A DNA stretch of 11,392 nt from Verrucomicrobia bacterium UBA740 (GTDB lineage: Bacteria > Verrucomicrobiota > Kiritimatiellia > RFP12 > UBA1067), in contig DBKW01000004.1 in NCBI GenBank assembly GCA_002298665.1, positions 1 through 11,392 of the forward strand. Direction: 5' to 3'. Within the stretch, counting starts at the first letter, position 1. The number at the start of each line of letters is the position of its first letter. The notes below the pieces were generated by a model that saw nothing but the letters and a program-made list of their open reading frames with translations, was not told the origin of the DNA and did no database searches. The translations under genes and the position numbers were made by a program. This document shows, piece after piece, positions 6,711 to 11,392 of the stretch.

Positions 6711-8011
6711 TAGGAGCGCGGATGCACGAGCGGCAATGTCAGCCGGAAGGTCGTGCGGGCGCCCTGGATGGACTCGACCGACGCCGTGCCCCCGTGGAGG
6801 AGGGCGATGTGCTTGACGATGGCGAGTCCCAGCCCGGTACCCCCGAGATTGCGGCTGCGGGCCTTGTCCACCCGGTAGAAGCGCTCGAAAATGTGCGGCA
6901 GATGCCGGGCCGGGATGCCGATGCCGTAGTCCGTGACCGAAAGTTCGAGTTTATCGCCGTTTTTGCGCGCGGCCATGTCGATACGGTCCGAGCCCGAGTA
7001 GCGCAGGGCGTTTTCGATGAGGTTGACGAGAGCCTGCTCCAGGAGGTCCGAATCGCCGCGCACAATTGCGCTTTCCGCATAGGTCACGCGCAGTTTCACG
7101 CCTTTTTCGGCGGCGCGGGGTTCTTCCAGGTTGCGGACTTTCTCGACCAGGTTGAAGATGTTGATATCCGAGAAATCGCGCGGATTATGCTCCATTTGCT
7201 CGTTTTCGATGCGCGCGAGCGACAGGACGTCCTTGGCGAGCACGTTCAGCCGGGAAGCTTGCGTGCGGATGATCCGCCGCAGGTCCGCCCGGTCCTCGGC
7301 GGTCAGGGACTCGGCGTCGTCCATCATTTCCACGGCACCGAGTATGGCGGTCAGGGGGGTGTGCAGTTCATGGGTGACGTTCGAGGTGAAATCGCGCCGA
7401 AAAGCCTCGTTTGTGCGGGCGGCTTCCAGCTGGACGGCCTGCAGTTCGACCCGCGTGGCCAACCGCCGCGTCAGGAAGAAGATCAGAATGACGCCGCAGG
7501 CGCCGATGATGGCCGCCGCCGCGAGCCCGTTCCGCGCCAGCTGGACCGGCCGGGAGACTTCGTTGTAGGGTACGGCCAGGCGCACGACATGCCTGCCCAC
7601 CCGCCGGGCGCAATAGAGCCAGTAGGACCCCATCGTCGCCGATCGGCGGACGACGACACCTTCCTCGCGTGTCCAGGCCTGCTGGATTTCCGCCCGGTCG
7701 CCGTGGTTGCCGTTCGTGTTGTCCGTATCCACCAGAATAGCGCCCGATTTGTCCACGATCGTGACGCGGATGCCGCGTTTGCGCTGGGCTTGGCACCACG
7801 TGACGATTCGGTCCTTCGCCCCCCGTTCGAGCAGGGGTTCCAGGACGTCCGCGGCGCTTTCCGTCTTTTCGCGCACATCCTCCTCGATGAGATGTTCGAC
7901 CGTGGCGCGAAAGTTCGCCGTCTGGTAGAGGAGAATGATTCCGAAGACGATGATGCCCAAGAGCGCCGCGCTCGCGATATACCAACTTCGCCGTGCTGTC
8001 ATGGGAACCAT
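6710..8011 (-). CDS. Membrane sensor histidine kinase (PhoR/ResE-like)
   Basis: This 433-residue inner-membrane kinase autophosphorylates in response to an unknown signal and passes phosphate to a response regulator. Transmembrane helix 1 is at about 10-30. A sensor region of about 130 residues follows on the outer side, then transmembrane helix 2 (162-181), a short linker, and the HisKA H-box NVTHELHTPL with phospho-acceptor H214. The catalytic domain has the N-box LVNLIENALRYS (328-339), the G1 box DYGIGIP (361-367), the F-box FERFYR and the G2 box GGTGLGLA (390-397). All catalytic motifs are intact. Two ATGs (8011 and 8002) sit behind AAGGAAGGAGA and either fits. No response regulator lies beside it, and it follows yidC by 40 bases in the same orientation. 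Confidence 0.92.
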   Translation of the reverse strand: MVPMTARRSWYIASAALLGIIVFGIILLYQTANFRATVEHLIEEDVREKTESAADVLEPLLERGAKDRIVTWCQAQRKRGIRVTIVDKSGAILVDTDNTNGNHGDRAEIQQAWTREEGVVVRRSATMGSYWLYCARRVGRHVVRLAVPYNEVSRPVQLARNGLAAAAIIGACGVILIFFLTRRLATRVELQAVQLEAARTNEAFRRDFTSNVTHELHTPLTAILGAVEMMDDAESLTAEDRADLRRIIRTQASRLNVLAKDVLSLARIENEQMEHNPRDFSDINIFNLVEKVRNLEEPRAAEKGVKLRVTYAESAIVRGDSDLLEQALVNLIENALRYSGSDRIDMAARKNGDKLELSVTDYGIGIPARHLPHIFERFYRVDKARSRNLGGTGLGLAIVKHIALLHGGTASVESIQGARTTFRLTLPLVHPRS

Positions 8012-8021
8012 TCTCCTTCCT

Positions 8022-8034
8022 TATATATATATAT
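8022..8034. repeat. TA dinucleotide repeat before the kinase gene
   Basis: (TA)6T lies between the yidC stop and the ribosome site of the kinase, in an otherwise GC-rich stretch. It could serve as an AT-rich -10 region, be a slippage-prone tract, or follow the 8040-8061 hairpin as a weak terminator tail. Confidence 0.75.
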
Positions 8035-8039
8035 TAGGC

Positions 8040-8061
8040 GGCGGACGGCGGTCAGTCCGCC
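8040..8061 (-). promoter_or_regulatory. Hairpin spanning the yidC stop codon
   Basis: On the minus strand GGCGGAC, an eight-base loop, then GTCCGCC form a perfect seven-pair stem. The yidC TGA is in the loop, and the AT repeat follows. This could attenuate transcription between yidC and the kinase gene. It lacks a real U-tract, so terminator function is uncertain. Confidence 0.35.
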
Positions 8062-9791
8062 TTCCCGTGGCGGCGCATCTGCCGCGTTTGGGGCGGGTCG
8101 ATCACCTCGACGGCCGGGGCGGCCGCGGCGTTTTTCGCCGATGCGCGGCGAATCAGCCACATCTGGACGATGCTCAGGACCTGCGAAACCGTCCAGTACA
8201 GCGAAAGGGCGGACGGGAACGAGTAGAACATGACGAGCATCATGACCGGCATGACGACCATCATCATGCGCTGCTGGCTCTTGTCGCCCGTGGACGGGGT
8301 GAGGGCGCTTTGGAGCGCCATCGTGGCGGCCATCAGAATCGGCAGGATGTTGAGTCCGCCGAACGGGAACCAGGAAGCGAAGAGGCCTTCAGGCTCGGAA
8401 AGGTCGGGAATCCACAAAAATCCGGCGTACCGCAGCTCGACCGCCGCGCGCAGGACGTTGAAAAGGGCGATGAAGACCGGAATCTGCACGAGCATGGGCA
8501 GGCACGAGCTCATCGGGTTGACCTTGCGGTCCTTGTAGAGCTGCCAGGTCTCCTGCTGCAGGCGCTTGGGGTTGTCCTTGTATTTCGCCTGCAATTCCTT
8601 CATCAGCGGCTGGATTTCCTGCATTTTCTTCATGCCCACGGTCGATTTGTGCGTGAGCGGCCAGAAAAGGAGGCGCACGAGGATCGTCAACAGGATGATC
8701 GCCACGCCGTAACTCGGGATCCAGTCGTTGAACACGTTCAATACCCACACGAGCGGGTAGCAAACCCAGCGCCACATGCCGAATTCCATGACGTCCTTCA
8801 TCCCCATCTCCCACAAAAGCGCCTGCTTCTTGGGTCCGACGTAGAACGTGGAGGTGCGCACGGCGGGGGCGTTTTCGTAGACCGCCGCGGCGGCGAGGCG
8901 TTCGGGACGGTAGGTCGCCGCCTGCCCGTCACGCGTGATACGGGCCTCGAAACCGGCGTTGACCGCACTGGATTCGACGAGCGCCGTCACGAAAAAGCGG
9001 TCTTTGAGGGCAATCCACTTCTGGGCGCCCGGGTAGTCCAGGCGCGTCGCCAGGGGAAGTCCCGCGGCGTTTCCGCCCCCGCTGCACCCGAGCGAGCTGC
9101 CCACCAGGTAGCTTTTCAGCGGGGAATCGTCGTCGTCATGGTGCACGACCGCCCCGCCCTTGGCGTCCATCGCCCAGCTGTCGACGGAAAGCAAATCGTT
9201 CTTGCTCGCGCCCATGGCCATGGACCCGAGCGACAGCGTGGTGCGGCCCGCCGGGGCGGTGCGGAACGTTTCCTCGAGTTCGACCCGGTAGCCCGGCTGG
9301 AGCGTGTAGGTGCGCGTCGCCGCGGCGTTCACGAACACCACCGCGTTGGAGGTCAGCGTGCGGACCTCGTACGCCGCGTTCGCGGCAAGTCCGGCGACGC
9401 CTTCGAGCGCCCCCAGCGGCGCGGAACTGTAGTCGAAAACGAGCGCCGGGTTCGATTCCGAGACCGCCCCCCGGTTGCGGGCATACTCCTTCAGCGTGGC
9501 GTTCTTGACGACCGCGCCCCAGGAGGAAAGGGTCAATTTGAGTTCGCCGTTCTCGAGAACGACCGTCTTTTCGGGGACGTTCGGCACGGAAACGGACGCT
9601 TTCGGCGCGTTTTCGACCGGTTTCGCTTCCGCCGGGCGGGCCGGGAGAGGGGCGGGCGCGGCGGTTTGTGCGGCGAGAGCCTGTTCGGCGGCCGCTTCGC
9701 GGGCTTTTTTCGCGTCCCGCATGCTGTTGAAGATGTAGAAGGCCAACACGAGGCCCAGTACGATACAGATGAGTTTTTCTGACTTGTTCAT
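8052..9791 (-). CDS. yidC: Membrane protein insertase YidC
   Basis: YidC inserts and folds inner-membrane proteins, alone or with SecYEG. The 579-residue protein has the Gram-negative layout. Transmembrane helix 1 is at 7-23, followed by an Ala/Pro-rich linker (30-70) and a large periplasmic beta-sandwich domain (about 75-335, with KDRFFVTAL at 263-271). The conserved five-helix core begins near 341. R373 in the helix ILVRLLFWPLTHKS is the hydrophilic-groove arginine known from the family. The cytoplasmic hairpin MKKMQEIQPLMKELQ (387-401) and the QIPVFIALFNVLR helix follow. The C-terminal tail is basic. An acidic run HHDDDD (217-222) in the periplasmic domain is unusual. The ATG overlaps the yidD stop (ATGA), and no strong ribosome site is present, so translation is probably coupled. 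Confidence 0.97.
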   Translation of the reverse strand: MNKSEKLICIVLGLVLAFYIFNSMRDAKKAREAAAEQALAAQTAAPAPLPARPAEAKPVENAPKASVSVPNVPEKTVVLENGELKLTLSSWGAVVKNATLKEYARNRGAVSESNPALVFDYSSAPLGALEGVAGLAANAAYEVRTLTSNAVVFVNAAATRTYTLQPGYRVELEETFRTAPAGRTTLSLGSMAMGASKNDLLSVDSWAMDAKGGAVVHHDDDDSPLKSYLVGSSLGCSGGGNAAGLPLATRLDYPGAQKWIALKDRFFVTALVESSAVNAGFEARITRDGQAATYRPERLAAAAVYENAPAVRTSTFYVGPKKQALLWEMGMKDVMEFGMWRWVCYPLVWVLNVFNDWIPSYGVAIILLTILVRLLFWPLTHKSTVGMKKMQEIQPLMKELQAKYKDNPKRLQQETWQLYKDRKVNPMSSCLPMLVQIPVFIALFNVLRAAVELRYAGFLWIPDLSEPEGLFASWFPFGGLNILPILMAATMALQSALTPSTGDKSQQRMMMVVMPVMMLVMFYSFPSALSLYWTVSQVLSIVQMWLIRRASAKNAAAAPAVEVIDPPQTRQMRRHGKAD

Positions 9792-10042
9792 TTAACCGGT
9801 TCTTTCGTAAAATCGTTTCGCCACCGTCCGGGCGGGGGGACGGGGTCGTAGCCTTGCGCCCCGAAGGGATGGCAGCGCAAAAGCCGCCACAGCCCCAGAA
9901 GAAGGCCCTTCGCGGCGCCATGCGTCCGCAGCGCCTCGATCATGTAATGCGAGCAACTGGGCTCGAAACGGCAGTTTCCGCCCAAAAACGGACTCAAAAC
10001 CACCTGATAGCCGCGCACGGCCAATATCAACAGCGTGCGCAC
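9788..10042 (-). CDS. yidD: Membrane protein insertion efficiency factor YidD
   Basis: YidD is a small membrane-associated protein that assists YidC-dependent insertion. The 84-residue product starts at GTG 10042, preceded by GAGG. This start matches the family N-terminus (RTLLILAVRGYQVVLSPFLG). A longer in-frame ATG at 10114 lies deep inside rnpA and adds 24 unlike residues. Conserved features are the three cysteines C24, C30 and C57, the CRFEPSCSHY motif (24-33) and RCHPFGAQGYDPVP (56-69). It overlaps the end of rnpA by 16 bases and yidC by four bases. Its order between rnpA and yidC is the widely conserved one. Confidence 0.93.
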   Translation of the reverse strand: MRTLLILAVRGYQVVLSPFLGGNCRFEPSCSHYMIEALRTHGAAKGLLLGLWRLLRCHPFGAQGYDPVPPPGRWRNDFTKEPVK

Positions 10043-10350
10043 AGCTGCCTCATTTCCGCCAAAACGTCCGCGCAGGTCTTGTCCCGAATCGCCGCGCGGG
10101 CGATGAATACCCAAACCACCCCCCGCGGCGCTTCGTCCGCCTTCACCAGAAGACGGTACGCCTCGCGCATCAGGCGCTTGGCGCGGTTGCGGTCCACCGC
10201 GTCGTGGAACGTCCGCTTGGAAACGACAACGCCGGCCAAACGGTCGGCGTCATCCGCGGCCAGATGCCACGCGACGAGGAGACGCCCGCGGCGGGCGCGT
10301 CCCCGGTCGAAGACGCATTTGTAGCGCGTCCCGGGCAGTCGCGTGGACAT
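10027..10350 (-). CDS. rnpA: RNase P protein component
   Basis: RnpA binds the catalytic RNA of RNase P and helps process the 5' ends of tRNAs. From ATG 10350 the product is 107 residues, a normal size. The family signature lies at DAVDRNRAKRLMREAYR (50-66), with the RNR motif and basic helix intact. The VVVSKR strand precedes it. AAGGA, five bases before this ATG and overlapping the rpmH stop, supports this start. The frame stays open upstream through all of rpmH to an ATG at 10548 with a far stronger ribosome site (listed separately), so a longer form is also possible. The gene follows rpmH by eight bases and overlaps yidD by 16. Confidence 0.92.
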   Translation of the reverse strand: MSTRLPGTRYKCVFDRGRARRGRLLVAWHLAADDADRLAGVVVSKRTFHDAVDRNRAKRLMREAYRLLVKADEAPRGVVWVFIARAAIRDKTCADVLAEMRQLCARC

Positions 10351-10358
10351 CCGCGTCC

Positions 10359-10496
10359 TTAGACCTGGGTCAAACGCTTGCGACCCTTCGCACGGCGCGC
10401 GGCCAAAACCTTGCGCCCGCCCTTCGTCGCTTTGCGGGCGCGATACCCGATTTTCCGTTTCCGCTTGATCTTGGACGGTTGCCATGTCATCTTCAT
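10359..10496 (-). CDS. rpmH: 50S ribosomal protein L34
   Basis: L34 is a small, very basic component of the large ribosomal subunit. Direct translation of the minus strand from ATG 10496 to TAA gives 45 residues. They begin MKMTWQPSKIKRKRKIGYRA and include the family's basic stretch and the RRAKGRKRL near the end, all typical of L34. The usual family start is MKRTYQPSK-like, which fits. AAAGGAA lies nine bases upstream. The stop is eight bases before the canonical rnpA start. The whole gene also lies inside the longer rnpA frame. Length and order rpmH-rnpA-yidD-yidC match most bacteria, but dnaA is not next to it here; rubredoxin is. Confidence 0.96.
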   Translation of the reverse strand: MKMTWQPSKIKRKRKIGYRARKATKGGRKVLAARRAKGRKRLTQV

Positions 10497-10538
10497 GATA
10501 CTCTGTTCCTTTCAACTGAAATGAAATACTAGCCGCAT

Positions 10539-10568
10539 ATTTTATCATAAAAGCACCTCCTTCTGCAA
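10539..10568 (-). promoter_or_regulatory. Candidate rpmH promoter
   Basis: TTGCAG at 10568-10563, an 18-base spacer, then TAAAAT at 10544-10539 on the minus strand resemble -35 and -10 boxes, with a weak -35. A transcript from here would start after ATG 10548 and could express only rpmH and the short RnpA. The same bases carry the strong ribosome site at 10554-10562, so the two readings compete. Confidence 0.25.
10554..10562 (-). promoter_or_regulatory. Nine-base perfect Shine-Dalgarno site
   Basis: AAGGAGGTG on the minus strand pairs over nine bases with the anti-Shine-Dalgarno end of 16S rRNA. It is placed five bases from ATG 10548 (seven from the AGGAGG core), which is ideal. It is stronger than any other ribosome site in the window, yet no conventional gene starts at this ATG. 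Confidence 0.8.
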
Positions 10569-10583
10569 GTACCTTCTGCAGAA
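10559..10583. repeat. Direct repeat and palindrome beside the strong ribosome site
   Basis: TGCAGAAGG (minus strand) occurs at 10567-10559 and 10580-10572, offset 13 bases. The outer copy is part of a ten-base perfect palindrome TTCTGCAGAA at 10574-10583. The repeat includes half of the Shine-Dalgarno site. It may be a small duplication or a protein or RNA recognition element. Confidence 0.5.
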
Positions 10584-10627
10584 AAAGGCGTATTTTTCGG
10601 CTAAAGCGGCCAGCCGGGCGCCGCGGA

Positions 10628-10765
10628 TTACTTCTGCGGCTCGAATTCGTCCTTCCCGACCCCGCAGACGGGACACACCCAGTCCGCCGGCAAATCGGCG
10701 AACGCCACCCCGTCGTGTTCCGCCGGATCGTACACATACCCGCACACCTTGCATACATATTTCAT
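10628..10765 (-). CDS. Rubredoxin
   Basis: Rubredoxin is a one-iron Fe(Cys)4 redox protein of the cytoplasm, common in anaerobes. It passes electrons, for example to oxygen- and peroxide-detoxifying enzymes. Translation from ATG 10765 to TAA gives 45 residues. The two ligand pairs are CKVCGY (5-10) and CPVCG (31-35), so all four cysteines are present. Also typical are YVYDP (10-14) and the closing CGVGKDEFEP (34-43). The length is slightly shorter than the usual 50-55 residues, the loop between the pairs being compact. AAGGAGA lies upstream and a strong sigma-70 promoter precedes it. It reads toward rpmH, 131 bases away, with no clear terminator between, so read-through is possible. No partner oxidoreductase is nearby. 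Confidence 0.95.
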   Translation of the reverse strand: MKYVCKVCGYVYDPAEHDGVAFADLPADWVCPVCGVGKDEFEPQK

Positions 10766-10793
10766 GGTTTTTCTCCTTTATGTTCAAGAGGAT

Positions 10794-10812
10794 ATACAGG
10801 ATACAGTATACA
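10794..10812. repeat. Three TGTAT repeats with seven-base period
   Basis: On the minus strand TGTAT occurs three times at exact seven-base spacing (10812, 10805 and 10798 leftward), overlapping the -10 box and start region of the rubredoxin promoter. The position suits a repressor operator, but the period is not a helical turn. No known operator is recognised. Confidence 0.45.
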
Positions 10813-10833
10813 CTATTTGCCCCGCCGCGTCAA
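10805..10833 (-). promoter_or_regulatory. Sigma-70 promoter of rubredoxin
   Basis: TTGACG (10833-10828), a 17-base spacer, then TATACT (10810-10805) on the minus strand each match five of six consensus bases at the ideal distance. A GCCCCGC...GCGGGGC inverted repeat (10819-10847) straddles the -35 box. The leader to ATG 10765 is about 33 bases. Confidence 0.8.
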
Positions 10834-10847
10834 TCGTCCCGCGGGGC
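10819..10847. repeat. Inverted repeat over the rubredoxin -35 box
   Basis: GCCCCGC (10819-10825) pairs with GCGGGGC (10841-10847) across a 15-base loop that contains the TTGACG box. There is no U-tract on either strand, so it is not an intrinsic terminator. It could be a binding site or chance in GC-rich sequence. Confidence 0.4.
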
Positions 10848-10861
10848 GTTAGCCGGGGGGC

Positions 10862-10890
10862 TTTACAAACAACACCAAAAATGTTATCCT
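10862..10890 (+). promoter_or_regulatory. Candidate promoter of the secreted-protein gene
   Basis: TTTACA (10862-10867), a 17-base spacer, then TATCCT (10885-10890) give a five-of-six -35 and a four-of-six -10. The expected start is near 10897. This leaves a leader of about 30 bases before ATG 10929, or almost none before ATG 10899. Confidence 0.5.
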
Positions 10891-10928
10891 ATACTCATAT
10901 GATGCAGAGCAGAGAGAGCACGAATAAG

Positions 10929-11387
10929 ATGAATATGAAACTTACGCTGGCTTGTTTCGCGGTCGCGGCGTCCACTCTTGCCTGGGCGGACGCCTTGCAG
11001 TGGCAAATTACGGAAGGCGTGAAGAGCAATCTGCCGACGCCGGTCAAGGAAGAGATCCGTCCCGCCGCGACAAACGGAACCGCCGCGGCGAAAGAGACCG
11101 CCGCGGACGCGGCGGACGCCGACGCCTTTACCCTGGGCGAGAAGGAGGAGATCCTCAAGGCGTGCCGCGACCTGGGCATCAATATCGACCCGTCCGCGGC
11201 GGACGGCATGCTGGGGACCGTGAAGAGCGGCGGGAAGGACGGCGAGAAGATCATCTCGACCGGCACGGTATCCTGGGAGATGATTCTGGACGCGGCCCAG
11301 CGTGGCGGCGTCTATGGCGGGCTTTTCACGACCTACAACAACCAGCGCGACGAAACGGACTTCAACCTGCGGCGCAAGACGAAATAG
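10929..11387 (+). CDS. Secreted protein of unknown function
   Basis: I do not recognise a family. The 152-residue product from ATG 10929 begins with a typical signal peptide: a lysine, a hydrophobic core, and an AWA site giving likely signal-peptidase I cleavage after residue 20. The mature part has an Ala-rich low-complexity segment (47-66, many alternating A/D/K/E), then a more ordered C-terminal half with EKEEILKACRDLGINID (71-87) and a glycine-rich GGVYGGLFTTYNNQ near 126-139. Only one cysteine (C79) is in the mature part, and no lipobox is present. The ribosome site is poor (AGAGAG, far upstream); alternative in-frame ATGs at 10899/10902 would add ten or nine residues. It diverges from rubredoxin and is the only plus-strand gene. 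Confidence 0.7.
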   Translation: MNMKLTLACFAVAASTLAWADALQWQITEGVKSNLPTPVKEEIRPAATNGTAAAKETAADAADADAFTLGEKEEILKACRDLGINIDPSAADGMLGTVKSGGKDGEKIISTGTVSWEMILDAAQRGGVYGGLFTTYNNQRDETDFNLRRKTK

Positions 11388-11392
11388 CGGTT

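Larger units (their letters stand above)
10027..10548 (-). other. Possible extended RnpA (173 residues) enclosing rpmH
   Basis: ATG 10548 opens the same frame as RnpA and reads without a stop for 66 codons before the canonical start. It therefore passes through the whole of rpmH in another frame. AAGGAGGTG, a nine-base perfect complement of the 16S 3' end, sits five bases before this ATG. The extension is hydrophilic, with an acidic first part. A precedent is Thermus, where rnpA overlaps rpmH entirely. The alternative is that only the internal start is used and the open frame is chance in GC-rich DNA. Confidence 0.45.

Noticed and set aside
1974..9782. Very long open frames on the plus strand (1974-3767, 3736-5874, 6215-8233, 7935-9782)
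   Set aside because: They lie opposite well-identified minus-strand genes, are rich in Arg/Ala/Val/His/Asp without recognisable motifs, and reflect GC-rich third-position bias. They lack ribosome sites and family features.
10043..10114. Upstream ATG at 10114 for YidD
   Set aside because: The 24 added residues are an rnpA frame shadow. GTG 10042 with GAGG matches the family N-terminus.
10584..10620. Possible terminator between rubredoxin and rpmH (CGGCT...AGCCG)
   Set aside because: The stem is only five pairs, and on the minus strand it is followed by A residues rather than U, so it does not look like an intrinsic terminator in the needed direction.
10351..10758. Extending RnpA all the way to an ATG at 10758
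   Set aside because: This start lies within the rubredoxin gene and has no ribosome site. Only the 10548 start has real support.
10929..10960. Lipoprotein lipobox at TLAC in the secreted protein
   Set aside because: Position -3 is Thr and the hydrophobic core before the cysteine is too short. The AWA signal-peptidase I site fits better.
1..11392. CRISPR array, prophage, transposon, toxin-antitoxin or defence island
   Set aside because: No regular 25-40 base direct repeats, transposase, integrase or terminal inverted repeats were seen. All identified genes are housekeeping or metabolic.

Overview
The window reads as a chromosomal segment of a GC-rich, probably anaerobic Gram-negative bacterium. 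The YidC has a large periplasmic domain, which argues for an outer-membrane organism. Rubredoxin together with an acyl-CoA dehydrogenase/electron-transfer-flavoprotein set argues for anaerobic or fermentative life. The mix of a GC-rich coding region, a textbook sigma-54 promoter and short nine-base-period intergenic repeats fits the Planctomycetes-Verrucomicrobia-Kiritimatiellota group. Kiritimatiellota is my guess, and no marker here proves it.

All genes but the last lie on the minus strand, so they read from right to left. From the right: a short secreted protein of unknown function (plus strand, 10929-11387) diverges from rubredoxin (10628-10765). The region between them holds a near-consensus sigma-70 promoter for rubredoxin. 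Next comes the conserved rpmH-rnpA-yidD-yidC block (ribosomal protein L34, RNase P protein, YidD, YidC) with tight overlaps. It is followed by a membrane sensor histidine kinase (6710-8011) that has no response regulator in the window. Two small genes, rpmH (45 codons) and rubredoxin (45 codons), were found by translating the intergenic stretches directly.

A second unit (5788-6561) is a tandem pair of small heat shock proteins. It has a clear sigma-54 (-24/-12) promoter upstream and a strong rho-independent terminator downstream.

A third unit (178-5658) is etfB-etfA-acyl-CoA dehydrogenase-EamA transporter-hexose-6-phosphate mutarotase. Its genes are closely spaced or overlapping, and it appears to start at a perfect extended -10 promoter only a few bases before the first ATG of etfB. 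EtfB carries the DGDTAQVGP motif associated with electron-bifurcating ETFs, plus an unusual cluster of cysteines. The first 177 bases are non-coding and hold decayed nonamer-period repeats.

I see no defence system, CRISPR array, mobile element, tRNA or rRNA. The most unusual point is a nine-base perfect Shine-Dalgarno sequence in front of an ATG at 10548. That ATG opens an in-frame N-terminal extension of RnpA which completely contains rpmH in another frame, an arrangement resembling the one described in Thermus.
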